This document shows, one piece after another, positions 1-8,447 of a DNA stretch of 64,000 nucleotides (its first letter is position 1; each line of letters starts with the position of its first letter). Under the pieces are notes generated by a model, which was not told the origin of the DNA, did not search any database, and worked only from the letters and a program-made list of their open reading frames with translations. The position numbers were made by a program, and so were the translations under genes. Source of the stretch: Bradyrhizobium liaoningense (lineage in GTDB: Bacteria; Pseudomonadota; Alphaproteobacteria; Rhizobiales; Xanthobacteraceae); NCBI RefSeq assembly GCF_018130955.1, contig NZ_JAFCJM010000027.1:1-64000 (forward strand), in the 5' to 3' direction.

Positions 1-1
1 G

Positions 2-70
2 CGGCGCAAAATCAAGCGCGCCGGCTGGGACAATGCCTTCCTCATGGCAGCCCTCAGCCATATGCGATAG
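2..70 (+). CDS. C-terminal end of an unidentified protein
   Basis: The second forward frame is open from the window edge and ends in TAG at 68-70, giving 22 residues that include GWDNAFLMAALSHMR. The composition looks like a real protein end and the stop is followed directly by an intergenic palindromic repeat, as at other gene ends here. The fragment is too short to assign to a family. It could also be chance coding, so confidence is low. Confidence 0.35.
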   Translation, partial: RRKIKRAGWDNAFLMAALSHMR

Positions 71-238
71 CCCTGCCCTGGAGGGGGAGGGTCGACTCAC
101 ATTGAGCGCAGCGAGATGTGAGGCGGGGTGGGGTGAAAGTCTCTCCACGGAAACGGTGCCCGAGCGGAGAGATCACCCTACCCCGCTTCGCATTCCGCGT
201 TGCTCCATGCGAAGCGACCCTCCCCCTCCAGGGGAGGG
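71..238. repeat. Palindromic intergenic repeat, about 168 bp
   Basis: The ends form an inverted repeat of 24 bp with one mismatch: 71-94 (CCCTGCCCTGGAGGGGGAGG and on) pairs with 215-238. It fills the gap between the window-edge gene and the benzoate-CoA ligase, whose 3' end faces it. Between convergent genes it could act as a bidirectional hairpin terminator, but no T-tract is visible. It belongs to the GC-rich palindromic elements found throughout this window. Confidence 0.75.
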
Positions 239-275
239 TGTGCAGCCGAGCTTGCGGCGAAGCCGTTGTGCAAGA

Positions 276-1817
276 TCATTGCGCCCCTTCGCGCAGCTTG
301 AAGCGCTGGATCTTTCCGGTCGCGGTTTTCGGCAGCGAGTCCACGACGTCGATCCAGCGCGGGTATTTCCAGGGGCCGATCTTCTGCTTGACGTGCTCCT
401 TCAGCATCTCCTGAAGGTCGTTGGTCTTCACATCCGGGCGCAGCACGACAAAGGCCTTCGGCTTCAACAACCCTTCCGGATCGGCTTCCGGCACGACGGC
501 GGCTTCCAGCACGGCGGGATGGGTGATCAGCGCGCTCTCGACCTCGAAGGGCGAGACCCAGATGCCGGAGACCTTGAACATGTCGTCGGAGCGGCCGCAG
601 AAGGTGTAGCGCCCTTCGGCGTCGCGGACATATTTGTCGCCGGTGCGCGTCCAGCTTCCCTCGAAGGTGCGGCGGGTCTTGCTGCGCTGATTCCAGTAGC
701 CTTCGCCGGCCGACGGTGCGTCGACCACCATTTCGCCGACCTCGCCGTCGGGCACGTCCTCGCCCGCTTCATTCACCAGCCGCACCGCATAGCCCGGCAC
801 CGGCTTGCCGGAGGAGCCGTATTTGATGTCGCCCGGCGCATTCGACAGGAAGATGTGCAAGAGCTCGGTCGAACCGACGCCGTCGAGGATGTCGACGCCG
901 AAGCGCTCCTTCCAGTGATTACCGACAGATTCCGGCAGCGCCTCGCCGGCCGAGGTGCAGATGCGCAAGGCGCCGCCGCCGCGCTCGCTCTTTGTGGCTT
1001 CGTCGTTGAGCATCGCCGCGAACAGCGTCGGCACGCCGTAGAAGATCGTCGGCTTGTATCTGTTCATGAGGTCGAACATGCGCGCCGGCGTCGGGCGCTC
1101 GCTGTTCAAGATCGTGGTGGCGCCGACCGACATCGGGAAGGTCAGGGCATTGCCGAGGCCATAGGCGAAGAACAGTTTTGCCGCGGACAGACAGACGTCG
1201 TTCTCGCGGATGCCGAGCACCTGCTTTGCGTAGGTGTCCGCGGTCGCCTGCAAGTTTGAATGCAGATGACGCACGCCCTTGGGCATGCCGGTCGAGCCGG
1301 ACGAGTAGAGCCAGAAAGCCGGTTCATCCGGATGGGTCGCAGCGGTCGCAAAACTGTCGCTCTCGCCCGCGAGCTCTTCCCGAAGTTGCTTGTGACCGTT
1401 CTGCTTGGCGCCGGAGACCACGACATGCTCGAGATCGGGCATGCGGCCGACGACGTCCTTGATGACGGGATAGAGCGCTTCGGAGACGAACAGCACGCGC
1501 GCGCGGCAGTCGGCGAGGATGTAGGCGTATTGCTCCGCCGTCAGCAGCGTGTTCAGCGGCACGGGCACGATGCCGGCGCGGATCGCGCCCAGGAACACGA
1601 CCGGGAAATCGACCGTGTCGAGCATGATCATGGCGACGCGCTCTTCGCGGCGGACGCCGAGACGGCGCAGCATGTTGGCGGCGCGGCAGCTCTGTTGCTG
1701 CAGCTCGCCATAGGTGAGCCGTGCGACGGTGTCGTCGAAGACGAGCTTGTTACCCCTGCCCTCCTCGACGTTACGGTCGAGCAGCCAGGTCACCGCGTTG
1801 TAGGATCCCTCGCTCAC
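276..1817 (-). CDS. bclA: Benzoate-CoA ligase
   Basis: A 513-residue ANL-superfamily adenylate-forming enzyme expected to activate benzoate to benzoyl-CoA with ATP and CoA in the cytoplasm, the first step of the aerobic Box pathway. The P-loop motif YSSGSTGMPKGV lies near residue 172. Other core motifs are GSTELLHIF, the TGDKY hinge region and the C-terminal catalytic lysine in PKTATGKIQRF. Length and the N-terminal start MSEGSYNAVTWLLDRN match benzoate-CoA ligases. The start is GTG with a GGGGAGAA ribosome site just upstream. It is divergent from a BoxR-type regulator 122 bp away, which supports benzoate rather than another aryl acid. boxABC are not in the window. 4-Hydroxybenzoate-CoA ligase is the main alternative. 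Confidence 0.88.
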   Translation of the reverse strand: MSEGSYNAVTWLLDRNVEEGRGNKLVFDDTVARLTYGELQQQSCRAANMLRRLGVRREERVAMIMLDTVDFPVVFLGAIRAGIVPVPLNTLLTAEQYAYILADCRARVLFVSEALYPVIKDVVGRMPDLEHVVVSGAKQNGHKQLREELAGESDSFATAATHPDEPAFWLYSSGSTGMPKGVRHLHSNLQATADTYAKQVLGIRENDVCLSAAKLFFAYGLGNALTFPMSVGATTILNSERPTPARMFDLMNRYKPTIFYGVPTLFAAMLNDEATKSERGGGALRICTSAGEALPESVGNHWKERFGVDILDGVGSTELLHIFLSNAPGDIKYGSSGKPVPGYAVRLVNEAGEDVPDGEVGEMVVDAPSAGEGYWNQRSKTRRTFEGSWTRTGDKYVRDAEGRYTFCGRSDDMFKVSGIWVSPFEVESALITHPAVLEAAVVPEADPEGLLKPKAFVVLRPDVKTNDLQEMLKEHVKQKIGPWKYPRWIDVVDSLPKTATGKIQRFKLREGAQ

Positions 1818-1836
1818 GGACTTCTCCCCTGAATTT

Positions 1837-1850
1837 TGAATTATAATTCA
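1837..1850. promoter_or_regulatory. Candidate operator between bclA and boxR
   Basis: TGAATTATAATTCA is a perfect 14-bp palindrome about 20 bp upstream of the bclA start codon in the 122-bp divergent region. Its AT-rich core could overlap a -10 element. It is a plausible binding site for the adjacent HTH regulator, but it does not match an operator that I can quote for BoxR, so assignment is positional. Confidence 0.5.
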
Positions 1851-1939
1851 TAGAAAGACACTCCGCTGGCTTGCTGTCAATGCTGTCAGGCATTATGTTT
1901 CATTAAAATGCGCCGCCGGACATCCGCTAAAGAAGACAT

Positions 1940-2848
1940 ATGACCGAAAGTCCCGACGCCGAGTCCCATTTCCTCGAACAGCTTGGCCAGCGTGTGCGCA
2001 CCATGCGCGCGCTGCGCGGCATGTCGCGCAAAGTACTCGCCAAGGTATCGGGCATTTCCGAGCGCTACATCGCCCAGCTCGAAAGCGGCAAGGGCAATGT
2101 CTCGATCGTGTTGCTCCGTCGCGTGTCGGACGCGATGGGCGCGCATCTGGAAGATCTCCTCCCGACGATCGAGCCCGTGCCGGACTGGCAGATGTTTCGC
2201 GATCTCCTGCGCAAGGCGACGCCTGCCCAGATCGCGCAGGCCAAGGACGTGCTCGCAGGCGGCAGCGCCACCGCGCCGCGCCGCGCGCCGTTCTGCGGCA
2301 TCGCGCTGATCGGCCTGCGCGGCGCCGGCAAATCGACGCTCGGCAGGATGCTGGCGAAGAAGATCGGCTGGAGCTTTGTCGAGCTCAACAAGGAGATCGA
2401 GGAGCAGAACGGGCTCTCGGTCGCCGAGATCATCGCGCTCTACGGCCAGGAGGGCTTTCGCCGCATGGAGCAGGCAGCGCTGCAGCAGCTCCTGGCGCGC
2501 AACGAACTGATGGTGCTCGCCACCGGCGGCGGCATCGTGTCGGAGCCTTTGACGTTCGACCAGATCCTGTCGTCGTTCTACACGATCTGGCTGAAGGCCG
2601 AGCCCGAGGAGCACATGGCGCGCGTGCGGCGCCAGGGCGATCTGCGGCCGATGGCGGACGACCGCTCGGCGATGGCCGAGCTGCGCAACATCCTCTTGAG
2701 CCGCGAGCCGCTCTATTCGCGCGCCGCGGCGGTGGTCGATACCGCGGGCCTGAGTGTCGATGCAGCGGCGGCGCGCCTGATCGATGCGGTGCGCCCGGTG
2801 CTTCAGAACGAGGCGCGCAGCTTCGGGCTGCGCAGCGTGGCGCTGTAG
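1940..2848 (+). CDS. boxR: BoxR-type benzoyl-CoA-responsive regulator (XRE HTH + shikimate kinase-like)
   Basis: A 302-residue two-domain regulator. Residues about 15-75 are a Cro/CI helix-turn-helix (MSRKVLAKVSGISERYIAQL), and from about residue 115 the protein is a shikimate-kinase-like domain with a P-loop GLRGAGKSTLG near 125 and ATGGGIVSE further on. This architecture is that of BoxR/BzdR, repressors of benzoate catabolism whose kinase-like domain binds benzoyl-CoA instead of shikimate. It lies divergent from bclA, so the product of the ligase is probably its effector. The ATG at 1940 has AAGAAG upstream. The only real alternative is another XRE/kinase fusion with the same fold. Confidence 0.88.
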   Translation: MTESPDAESHFLEQLGQRVRTMRALRGMSRKVLAKVSGISERYIAQLESGKGNVSIVLLRRVSDAMGAHLEDLLPTIEPVPDWQMFRDLLRKATPAQIAQAKDVLAGGSATAPRRAPFCGIALIGLRGAGKSTLGRMLAKKIGWSFVELNKEIEEQNGLSVAEIIALYGQEGFRRMEQAALQQLLARNELMVLATGGGIVSEPLTFDQILSSFYTIWLKAEPEEHMARVRRQGDLRPMADDRSAMAELRNILLSREPLYSRAAAVVDTAGLSVDAAAARLIDAVRPVLQNEARSFGLRSVAL

Positions 2849-2877
2849 TTCGCTAGCCACGAGGCGTTTGCTTGCCC

Positions 2878-3002
2878 CGTCATCCTGAGGTGTACGACCA
2901 GCGGCGCGCCGCTGGTCGTGCCTCGAAGGATGAACGGCCGGGACGCAGCCGGGCCGTCGCCCTTCGAGGCCTCCGCTTCGCTCCGGCACCTCAGGGTGAC
3001 GG
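2878..3002. repeat. Palindromic intergenic repeat with nested hairpins
   Basis: The outer arms CGTCATCCTGAGGTG and CACCTCAGGGTGACG are inverted copies. Inside, 2894-2919 is a perfect 26-bp palindrome starting ACGACCAGCGGC, and a second internal hairpin surrounds GCCGGGACGCAGCCGGGC. This is the CATCCTGAGGTG-type repeat seen widely in Bradyrhizobium genomes. It lies between boxR and the hemoglobin gene and appears non-coding. Confidence 0.8.
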
Positions 3003-3075
3003 TGAGAGATTGACACTCTCTGCCATAGCCCACCGTGTGCAAAACCGAGCAAAGCAGCATGCATCAGGACGAGAC

Positions 3076-3468
3076 ATGACCGACAGCGACGTCACGGTTT
3101 CCATCTTCGAGCGGATCGGCGGCCGGGCCACGATCGACCGGCTGGTCGATCGCTTTTACGAGCGAATGGATACGCTGCCCGAGGCGCGGACGATTCGCGC
3201 CATGCATGCGGCCGATCTCGGCGAGATCAAGGATGTACTGAAACGCTATCTCACCGAATGGACCGGTGGACCAAGACTGTATTCCGTCGAGAAGGGCCAT
3301 CCGCGGCTGCGGCAGCGGCATATGCACGTCGCGATCGGCGACGCCGAGCGCGACTCGTGGCTATTGTGCATGCGCGGCGCGCTCGGCGAGACCGTGGCTG
3401 ACACGACCGCGCGGCAGGAACTCGATCAGGCGTTGTCGCGGCTCGCCGACTGGATGCGGAACCGCTAG
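3076..3468 (+). CDS. Group II truncated hemoglobin
   Basis: A 130-residue globin of the truncated 2-on-2 family, normal length. It begins FERIGGRATIDRLVDRFYERM, has the glycine-containing segment YLTEWTGGPRLY, and the group II heme-pocket block RQRHMHVAIGDAERDSWLLCM split around the proximal histidine. Such proteins bind O2, NO or peroxide and protect against nitrosative or oxidative stress in the cytoplasm. The ATG at 3076 was chosen because upstream in-frame sequence runs back into the palindromic repeat. The neighbouring AraC gene starts about 75 bp downstream on the same strand; a functional link is unproven. Confidence 0.85.
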   Translation: MTDSDVTVSIFERIGGRATIDRLVDRFYERMDTLPEARTIRAMHAADLGEIKDVLKRYLTEWTGGPRLYSVEKGHPRLRQRHMHVAIGDAERDSWLLCMRGALGETVADTTARQELDQALSRLADWMRNR

Positions 3469-3543
3469 AACACTTCGGAAGAAGTCCCATTGGTGGGACG
3501 CCATCGTAACGCTATGCTGCGCTCGCAACGAGTGAGACGCGCG

Positions 3544-4377
3544 ATGGATGCAAGCGTAGCCCCCGATGTCATCAGCCGGCCGGTCTCGCCGCGCCTTGCG
3601 CATCTCGTCTCCAGCATCTCCTTCTACCGCGAGCGCGGGCTTGGCCTGACTGCCTTCCGACATGCCGCGCCATTGGCGCTGCCGCTGCTGGTCAATCTGG
3701 GATCGCCGTTCCGCATCGCGCTTGGCCGCCGGCCGGACGATGCGGACGCGCAGCCGAGCTTTGTCGCCGGGCTGTTTCCCGGACCGGTGCTCATCGAATC
3801 CGACGGCCGCGCCGCCTGCGTGCAGGTCGATTTCACCCCGCTCGGCGCCTATCGCTTCTACGGCGGCGCCGTGCCCGACCTGACGGCACGGATGGTGGGT
3901 CTCGGCGACGTGCTGGGGCAGGACGGCCGGTGCCTCAGCGAGATGGTCGCCGAGGCCGAAGGGTGGCAGCGACGCTTCGAGATCGTGGAGAATTTTGTGC
4001 TTCGCCGCGCCGTGCACGAGCCGTCGCCGGCGATCGCCGCGGCGCTCGACAGGCTCTGGCGCAGCGCGGGCACGGTCAGGATCGGCGAGATCGCCGCTGA
4101 CATCGGCTGGAGCCGCAAGCATCTCGCCCGCCGCTTCCACTACGAGATCGGTGTCGCACCGAAAACATTGGCGCAGATGCTGCGCTTTCATCGCGCCTGC
4201 GCGCTCGCGCGCACCAGCGCGGCGGGCGGCTGGGCGGCCATCGCCGTTGAGGCGGGCTATGCCGATCAGGCACATCTCGTCCGCGACTTTCGTGTCTTCA
4301 GCGGCGAAACGCCGACTGCATGGGCGGCGCGGCTGGAAGGCACCGATCCGCGTCTGACGCGGGAGGCCGGGGGATAG
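3544..4377 (+). CDS. AraC-family transcriptional regulator
   Basis: 277 residues from the ATG at 3544, preferred over an upstream ATG because homologous-looking sequence starts near MDASVAPDVISRPVSPRLAH. The N-terminal effector region (to about 170) is of the DUF6597 type and carries GLFPGPVLIESDGRAACVQV. The C-terminal AraC DNA-binding domain has two helix-turn-helix motifs (IAADIGWSRKHLARRFH and IAVEAGYADQAHLVRDF) and ends in the usual P-x-x-W/F region (TPTAWAAR). The downstream VOC protein gene (76 bp away, same strand) may be its target, as AraC/VOC pairs are common; no operator could be assigned. Confidence 0.85.
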   Translation: MDASVAPDVISRPVSPRLAHLVSSISFYRERGLGLTAFRHAAPLALPLLVNLGSPFRIALGRRPDDADAQPSFVAGLFPGPVLIESDGRAACVQVDFTPLGAYRFYGGAVPDLTARMVGLGDVLGQDGRCLSEMVAEAEGWQRRFEIVENFVLRRAVHEPSPAIAAALDRLWRSAGTVRIGEIAADIGWSRKHLARRFHYEIGVAPKTLAQMLRFHRACALARTSAAGGWAAIAVEAGYADQAHLVRDFRVFSGETPTAWAARLEGTDPRLTREAGG

Positions 4378-4453
4378 GGCAAAGTCCCATTTGTTCAAGC
4401 CGGCGCGCGCGGGCTGACCTAGGCTCGGTCCAGCAATCGAGCTGGAGAGTTTT

Positions 4454-4888
4454 ATGACCCAACCGAACGGCAACGAGGCGCCGCGCCTCTATCACACCAT
4501 GCGCTGCAAGGATGCAGACGCAATGATCGCCTGGCTGAAGGACGTGCTCGGCTTCAGCGAGCGCGTGGTCTATCGCCGCGAAGGCACCATCGTCCATGCC
4601 GAGCTGGCGTTCGGCTGCTCCATCCTCATGCTCGGCGCGCAGCGGGACGACGGTTACGCCAAGCAGGTCGGCGACCTCGCGGGCCGCCGGACGGATGCGG
4701 TCTATCTCGCGGTGGACGATCCCGATGCGCTGTATGCGAAAGTGAAGGCATCAGGCGCTCGAATCGAGATGGAACTCACCAACACCGACTATGGCAGCCG
4801 CGATTTCGCGGCGCGTGATCCCGAGGGCGGGCTGTGGAGCTTTGGCACCTACTGGCCCAAGGTCGGCGAAAAACCGCTGCCGGGTTGA
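4454..4888 (+). CDS. VOC (glyoxalase/PhnB-like) family protein
   Basis: A 144-residue single-domain vicinal-oxygen-chelate protein, with the beta-alpha-beta-beta-beta start RLYHTMRCKDADAMIAWLKD and the C-terminal motif DYGSRDFAARDPEGGLWSFG typical of PhnB-like glyoxalase/bleomycin-resistance relatives. GGAGAG lies 8 bp before the ATG. Substrate cannot be told from sequence. It follows the AraC regulator and may be regulated by it. It is likely cytoplasmic, with no signal peptide. Confidence 0.78.
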   Translation: MTQPNGNEAPRLYHTMRCKDADAMIAWLKDVLGFSERVVYRREGTIVHAELAFGCSILMLGAQRDDGYAKQVGDLAGRRTDAVYLAVDDPDALYAKVKASGARIEMELTNTDYGSRDFAARDPEGGLWSFGTYWPKVGEKPLPG

Positions 4889-4979
4889 GTGCAGGCGAGC
4901 GGATTGCGCAGGGCCTGTCATCAGCCCGCGCATGGCGCGGGCCGTTGCCAATCCGCTCCTCTCCACTAAGCTTAGCCGC

Positions 4980-5660
4980 ATGACCGATCATCTGCCCGAC
5001 ACCATCCGCCGGCTCTACACCGATCCCGGCGAGTATATCGACAGCGATCATCCCATCGTGGAGGTCTTCGCAAAGAGCGCGGTGCTCGCTGACGCGAGCG
5101 ACCGCGAAAAGGCGGGCGTGCTCTACAAGGCGGTGCGCGACGGCATCCGCTACAATCCCTATGTCAGCATGCGCGTGCCCGAGACGTTTCGTGCCTCAAG
5201 CGTGCTCGCCGCGGGCCAGGGCTATTGCGTCGGCAAGGCCGCGCTCTATGCCGCCGCCTGCCGCGTCCACGGCATCCCGGCGCGCGTCGGCTTTGCCGAC
5301 GTGAAGAACCATCTCACCACCGAAAAACTGCGCCAGAGCATGGGCACCGACATCTTCACCTGGCACGGGTTCACGGAAGTGTATGTCGACGGCGCCTGGC
5401 GCAAGGCGACGCCGACCTTCAACGACACGCTCTGTGCCAAGGTCGGCGTGGCGCCGCTCGATTTCGACGGCCACAACGACGCGCTGCTGCATCCGTTCGA
5501 CGGCGCGGGCCGCGCCTACATGCAATACGTCAACGACCGCGGCAGCTATCACGACGTGCCGGCAAAGTTCCTGATGCGCGAGATGGCGCGCGACTACGCC
5601 AACATGCAGGGCGAGGACCTTTCCGGCCGCGACATGGAGCGCGAGGCCGCGGAGGGGTGA
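4980..5660 (+). CDS. Transglutaminase-like cysteine peptidase-fold protein
   Basis: 226 residues with the transglutaminase-core (PF01841-like) pattern. The candidate nucleophile cysteine is in GQGYCVGKA (about residue 83), the histidine in TWHGFTEVYVDG, and the aspartate region in RKATPTFND. Such proteins are usually proteases or amidases rather than protein cross-linkers in bacteria. No signal peptide is visible, so a cytoplasmic location is likely. It stands alone between the VOC gene and the oppositely oriented PRC-barrel gene. The ATG at 4980 is the first start consistent with homologous sequence. Substrate is unknown. Confidence 0.75.
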   Translation: MTDHLPDTIRRLYTDPGEYIDSDHPIVEVFAKSAVLADASDREKAGVLYKAVRDGIRYNPYVSMRVPETFRASSVLAAGQGYCVGKAALYAAACRVHGIPARVGFADVKNHLTTEKLRQSMGTDIFTWHGFTEVYVDGAWRKATPTFNDTLCAKVGVAPLDFDGHNDALLHPFDGAGRAYMQYVNDRGSYHDVPAKFLMREMARDYANMQGEDLSGRDMEREAAEG

Positions 5661-5673
5661 GCGCGACGCGCCG

Positions 5674-6006
5674 TCAGATCGACCAATAGTTCGGATGCGC
5701 GTAGGGCTGCGAACGATCGCCCCAATCGAATTCGTCGCCGTCGAACTCGCACGGGCCGCTGGCAAGCTCATCCAGCGTCACCTCGACCCGGAACGCCTGT
5801 CGCGCGGGATCGTATTTCAGCGCGCTCCACTCAACCGGATAATGGTGGCGGGTACCGAGCAGTCCGCCGGTCTTGATCACGGCATAGGCGACCGTGCCGC
5901 TCACCTTGTCGAGCATCAGCCGCTCGATCGTGCCGAGCTTGGTGCCGTCGCGCCCGTAGACGCCGACATGCTCCACGCGATCACTGGGAACCATGGTGTG
6001 TTGCAT
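5674..6006 (-). CDS. PRC-barrel domain protein
   Basis: 110 residues from the ATG at 6006. The central part, HVGVYGRDGTKLGTIERLML, followed by VAYAVIKTGGLLG, is a PRC-barrel, the small beta-barrel of photosynthetic reaction centre subunit H and RimM. Stand-alone copies in Rhizobiales are typically stress-related small proteins of unknown partner. The C-terminus (GDRSQPYAHPNYWSI) is unusually rich in Tyr/Trp/Pro. An upstream in-frame extension lacks homologous-looking sequence and overlaps a palindromic repeat, so the shorter start is used. It converges with the transglutaminase-like gene with a 13-bp gap. Confidence 0.78.
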   Translation of the reverse strand: MQHTMVPSDRVEHVGVYGRDGTKLGTIERLMLDKVSGTVAYAVIKTGGLLGTRHHYPVEWSALKYDPARQAFRVEVTLDELASGPCEFDGDEFDWGDRSQPYAHPNYWSI

Positions 6007-6059
6007 GGCGTCCTCCCTAGGTTCTTGCGTTGCGCTTATTATAGCACAAGCGACGAGAA

Positions 6060-6174
6060 TGTAGGGTGGGTTAGCGGTAGCGTAACCCACCACTTCTGCC
6101 GCCGCGGAAACCAAAAGGTGGGTTACGCCAAGCGGACTGCGCTTCGCGCAGCCGCGAGGCTAACCCACCCTACA
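6060..6174. repeat. GTAGGGTGGGTTAGC-type palindromic repeat
   Basis: Perfect 16-bp inverted ends (TGTAGGGTGGGTTAGC at 6060-6075, complement at 6159-6174) enclose a second nested inverted pair (GCGTAACCCACC at 6080-6091 with 6117-6128). The stop codon of the IclR gene lies in the right arm at 6170-6172, so the element supplies the end of that gene and its probable transcript-terminating hairpin. A related GTAGGGTGGGCAAAG element is at 8448-8538. Confidence 0.85.
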
Positions 6175-6955
6175 ACAGTTGCGACCGCACCGACTCCGCG
6201 CCGTCGCGCAGCAGCGGCAGGAAACGCTCGATCAGCTCCTTCACCGGCACGCGATCGACATGGGCGCCCATGTTGATGGCGGCGACGATGGTGTCGTCGT
6301 AGCGGCGGACGGGGACCGACATCGAGCGGAAATGCGGCTCGGCTTCGCGATCGACCAGCGAATAGCCTTGGGCGCGGTCGACGGCGATGGTCTTGAGCAG
6401 CGCCTTGGGATCGGTGACGGTCTGCGGCGTCAGTGGGGCGCGCTTCATCGCCTTCAGGCGCAGGCCAAGCGCCGCATCGTCGAACTGGCCGAGCATGGCG
6501 CGGCCGACCGAGGTGCAGAAGGCCGGCAGCCGGTAGCCGATCTCGAGGCCGGCCGAAAACACCCGCATCGGACTGCCGCGCGCGATGAACACGACGTCGT
6601 CGCCGTCGAGCACCGCGAGCGAGGAGATTTCCTGCGCCGCGGTGGCGATGCGGTCGAGCACCGGCTGGAGGACGGCGACGAGCTGGTTGGAACGCAGGAA
6701 GGAGGCCGCCAGCGTCAGCACATGCGGCGTCAGCGAGAACAATTTGCCGTCGCTTGCAACGAAGCCGCCATGCTGGAGCGTGAACAGGATGCGCCGCGCG
6801 GTGGCGCGCGGCAGGTCGGCGGCGCGCGCGAGATCGCTGAGCGTCATGGGACCTGAGGTCGTGCCAAAGACCTGCAGCAGGCGCAGGCCGCGGTCGAGGC
6901 TCTCGACGAAATCCGTCGCGCGGTCCTCGGTGTCGCTGCGCTTGAGCTTGGGCAT
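6170..6955 (-). CDS. IclR-family transcriptional regulator (PcaR/PobR-like)
   Basis: 261 residues from the ATG at 6955. The N-terminal winged helix-turn-helix (LSDLARAADLPRATARRILF, residues about 38-57) is followed by the IclR effector domain with FIARGSPMRVFSAGLEIGYR and FCTSVGRAMLG, as in regulators of aromatic acid catabolism such as PcaR, PcaU and PobR. It is divergent from the Rieske oxygenase gene across 115 bp, so it probably controls the oxygenase/GS-like operon. The last codons and stop lie in a palindromic repeat arm, which may have replaced the original C-terminus by a few residues. Confidence 0.86.
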   Translation of the reverse strand: MPKLKRSDTEDRATDFVESLDRGLRLLQVFGTTSGPMTLSDLARAADLPRATARRILFTLQHGGFVASDGKLFSLTPHVLTLAASFLRSNQLVAVLQPVLDRIATAAQEISSLAVLDGDDVVFIARGSPMRVFSAGLEIGYRLPAFCTSVGRAMLGQFDDAALGLRLKAMKRAPLTPQTVTDPKALLKTIAVDRAQGYSLVDREAEPHFRSMSVPVRRYDDTIVAAINMGAHVDRVPVKELIERFLPLLRDGAESVRSQLL

Positions 6956-7012
6956 GGCGGTAGGGAACTTCCTGCAAAATACTGCTTGCTGCCGGATCAA
7001 GGCATGTCATAA

Positions 7013-7038
7013 TTCGCCCATCCGTTCAATAGGCGAAC
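7013..7038. promoter_or_regulatory. Candidate IclR operator
   Basis: Two overlapping inverted repeats sit midway between the IclR gene and the oxygenase: TTCGCC-N13-GGCGAA (7013-7037) and GTTC-N7-GAAC (7024-7038). IclR-family sites are commonly short GTTC/GAAC-like dyads, so this is a reasonable site for the divergent regulator. This is inferred from position and symmetry only. Confidence 0.45.
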
Positions 7039-7070
7039 ACAAGCCACTCCGAAAAAGGGACGCGACCGCC

Positions 7071-8429
7071 ATGATGAGCCAGGAGCAGAACGACCTGATC
7101 ACCCGCACCGGGCCGAAGGATCCTTGCGGCAGGCTGATGCGGAGCTACTGGCAGCCGGCGGCGCTGGTGGATGAGCTGGAGGACGCGCGGCCGATCCGTC
7201 CTGTGAAACTGCTCGGCGAGAACCTGGTGCTGTTCCGCGACGAACAGGGACGCTACGGCCTGATGGATCGCCAATGCGCCCATCGCGGCGCCGACCTCGC
7301 CTTCGGCCGGCTCGAGAACGGCGGACTGCGCTGCGCTTTCCACGGCTGGCTGTTCGACGCATCAGGGCAATGCATCGAGACGCCGGCGGAGCCCAAGGAC
7401 TCAAAGCTCTGCCAGAACATCAGGCAGCGCTCCTATCCGGTGGTCGAGAAGAGCGGCATCCTCTGGGCCTACCTCGGCGAAGGCGTGCCGCCCGCATTTC
7501 CCGAGCTCGACTGTTTTGTGGCGCCCGGCAGCCACACCTTTGCATTCAAGGGCCACATGGCCTGCAACTGGCTGCAGGCGCTCGAGGTCGGCATCGATCC
7601 CGCCCACGCCTCCTATTTGCATCGCTTCTTCGAGGACGAAGACACGTCCACGGCCTATGGCAAGCAGTTCCGCGGCGCATCGGCCGGAAGCGACCTGCCG
7701 ATGACGAAAATCCTGCGCGAATACGACCGGCCGATCATCAATGTCGAGCACACCGAATACGGCCTGCGGCTGATTGCGCTGCGCGAGATCGACGAGGAGC
7801 GCACCCATGTGCGCGTCACCAACCAGCTCTTCCCGCACGGTTTCGTCATCCCCATGAGCACGGAGATGACGATCACACAGTGGCACGTGCCTGTCGATGA
7901 CGAGAACTGCTACTGGTACGCGATCTTCACGAGCTACACGACACCGGTCGACAAGACCAAGATGCGCGATCAGCGCCTCGAGCTTTACACGCTGCCGGAC
8001 TACAAGTCGCGCAAGAACAGCAGCAACGATTACGGCTTTGATCCGCACGAGCAGCAGACAGCGACCTACACCGGCATGGGCAACGACATCAACGTGCACG
8101 ACCAGTGGGCGGTGGAATCGATGGGCGCGATCCAGGACCGCACCAAGGAGCATCTCGGCCAATCCGACAAGGCGATCGTGCAGTATCGCCGCCTGCTGCG
8201 GCAGGAGATCGAAAAGGTCGCTGGCGGCGAGAAGCCGATGCTGTTCCTCGACGAGAGCAATGCACGCTCGATCCAGGGGCCGTCCACCATGGACGGCATC
8301 GGGCCGACCCAGGGCTGGGAGACCTACTGGATGGAGGTCGACGTCAAGCGCCGCCGCGGCGCGCCGTGGATGGCGCCGGTGCCGAAGGAGATCGCGGGCA
8401 AGGTGCACCGGCTGACGGCGGCGGAGTGA
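7071..8429 (+). CDS. Rieske non-heme iron aromatic-ring oxygenase, alpha subunit
   Basis: 452 residues from ATG 7071 (a second ATG follows directly). The Rieske [2Fe-2S] ligands are CAHRG near residue 69 and CAFHGW near 88. The catalytic domain contains the mononuclear iron region EVGIDPAHASYLHRFF with its aspartate/histidine ligands. The layout resembles the single-oligomer-type phthalate/vanillate/carbazole oxygenase group. It would hydroxylate or demethylate an aromatic substrate using electrons from a reductase and ferredoxin, neither of which is encoded nearby. Followed after 145 bp (with a palindromic repeat) by a GS-like gene on the same strand, and divergent from an IclR regulator. 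Confidence 0.86.
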   Translation: MMSQEQNDLITRTGPKDPCGRLMRSYWQPAALVDELEDARPIRPVKLLGENLVLFRDEQGRYGLMDRQCAHRGADLAFGRLENGGLRCAFHGWLFDASGQCIETPAEPKDSKLCQNIRQRSYPVVEKSGILWAYLGEGVPPAFPELDCFVAPGSHTFAFKGHMACNWLQALEVGIDPAHASYLHRFFEDEDTSTAYGKQFRGASAGSDLPMTKILREYDRPIINVEHTEYGLRLIALREIDEERTHVRVTNQLFPHGFVIPMSTEMTITQWHVPVDDENCYWYAIFTSYTTPVDKTKMRDQRLELYTLPDYKSRKNSSNDYGFDPHEQQTATYTGMGNDINVHDQWAVESMGAIQDRTKEHLGQSDKAIVQYRRLLRQEIEKVAGGEKPMLFLDESNARSIQGPSTMDGIGPTQGWETYWMEVDVKRRRGAPWMAPVPKEIAGKVHRLTAAE

Positions 8430-8447
8430 CGCCCGTGGTCTACTGCC

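Noticed and set aside
33..1259. Long forward open frame over bclA
   Set aside because: It is antisense to a clear benzoate-CoA ligase and its product is Arg/His/Ala-rich low-information sequence, typical of shadow frames in GC-rich DNA.
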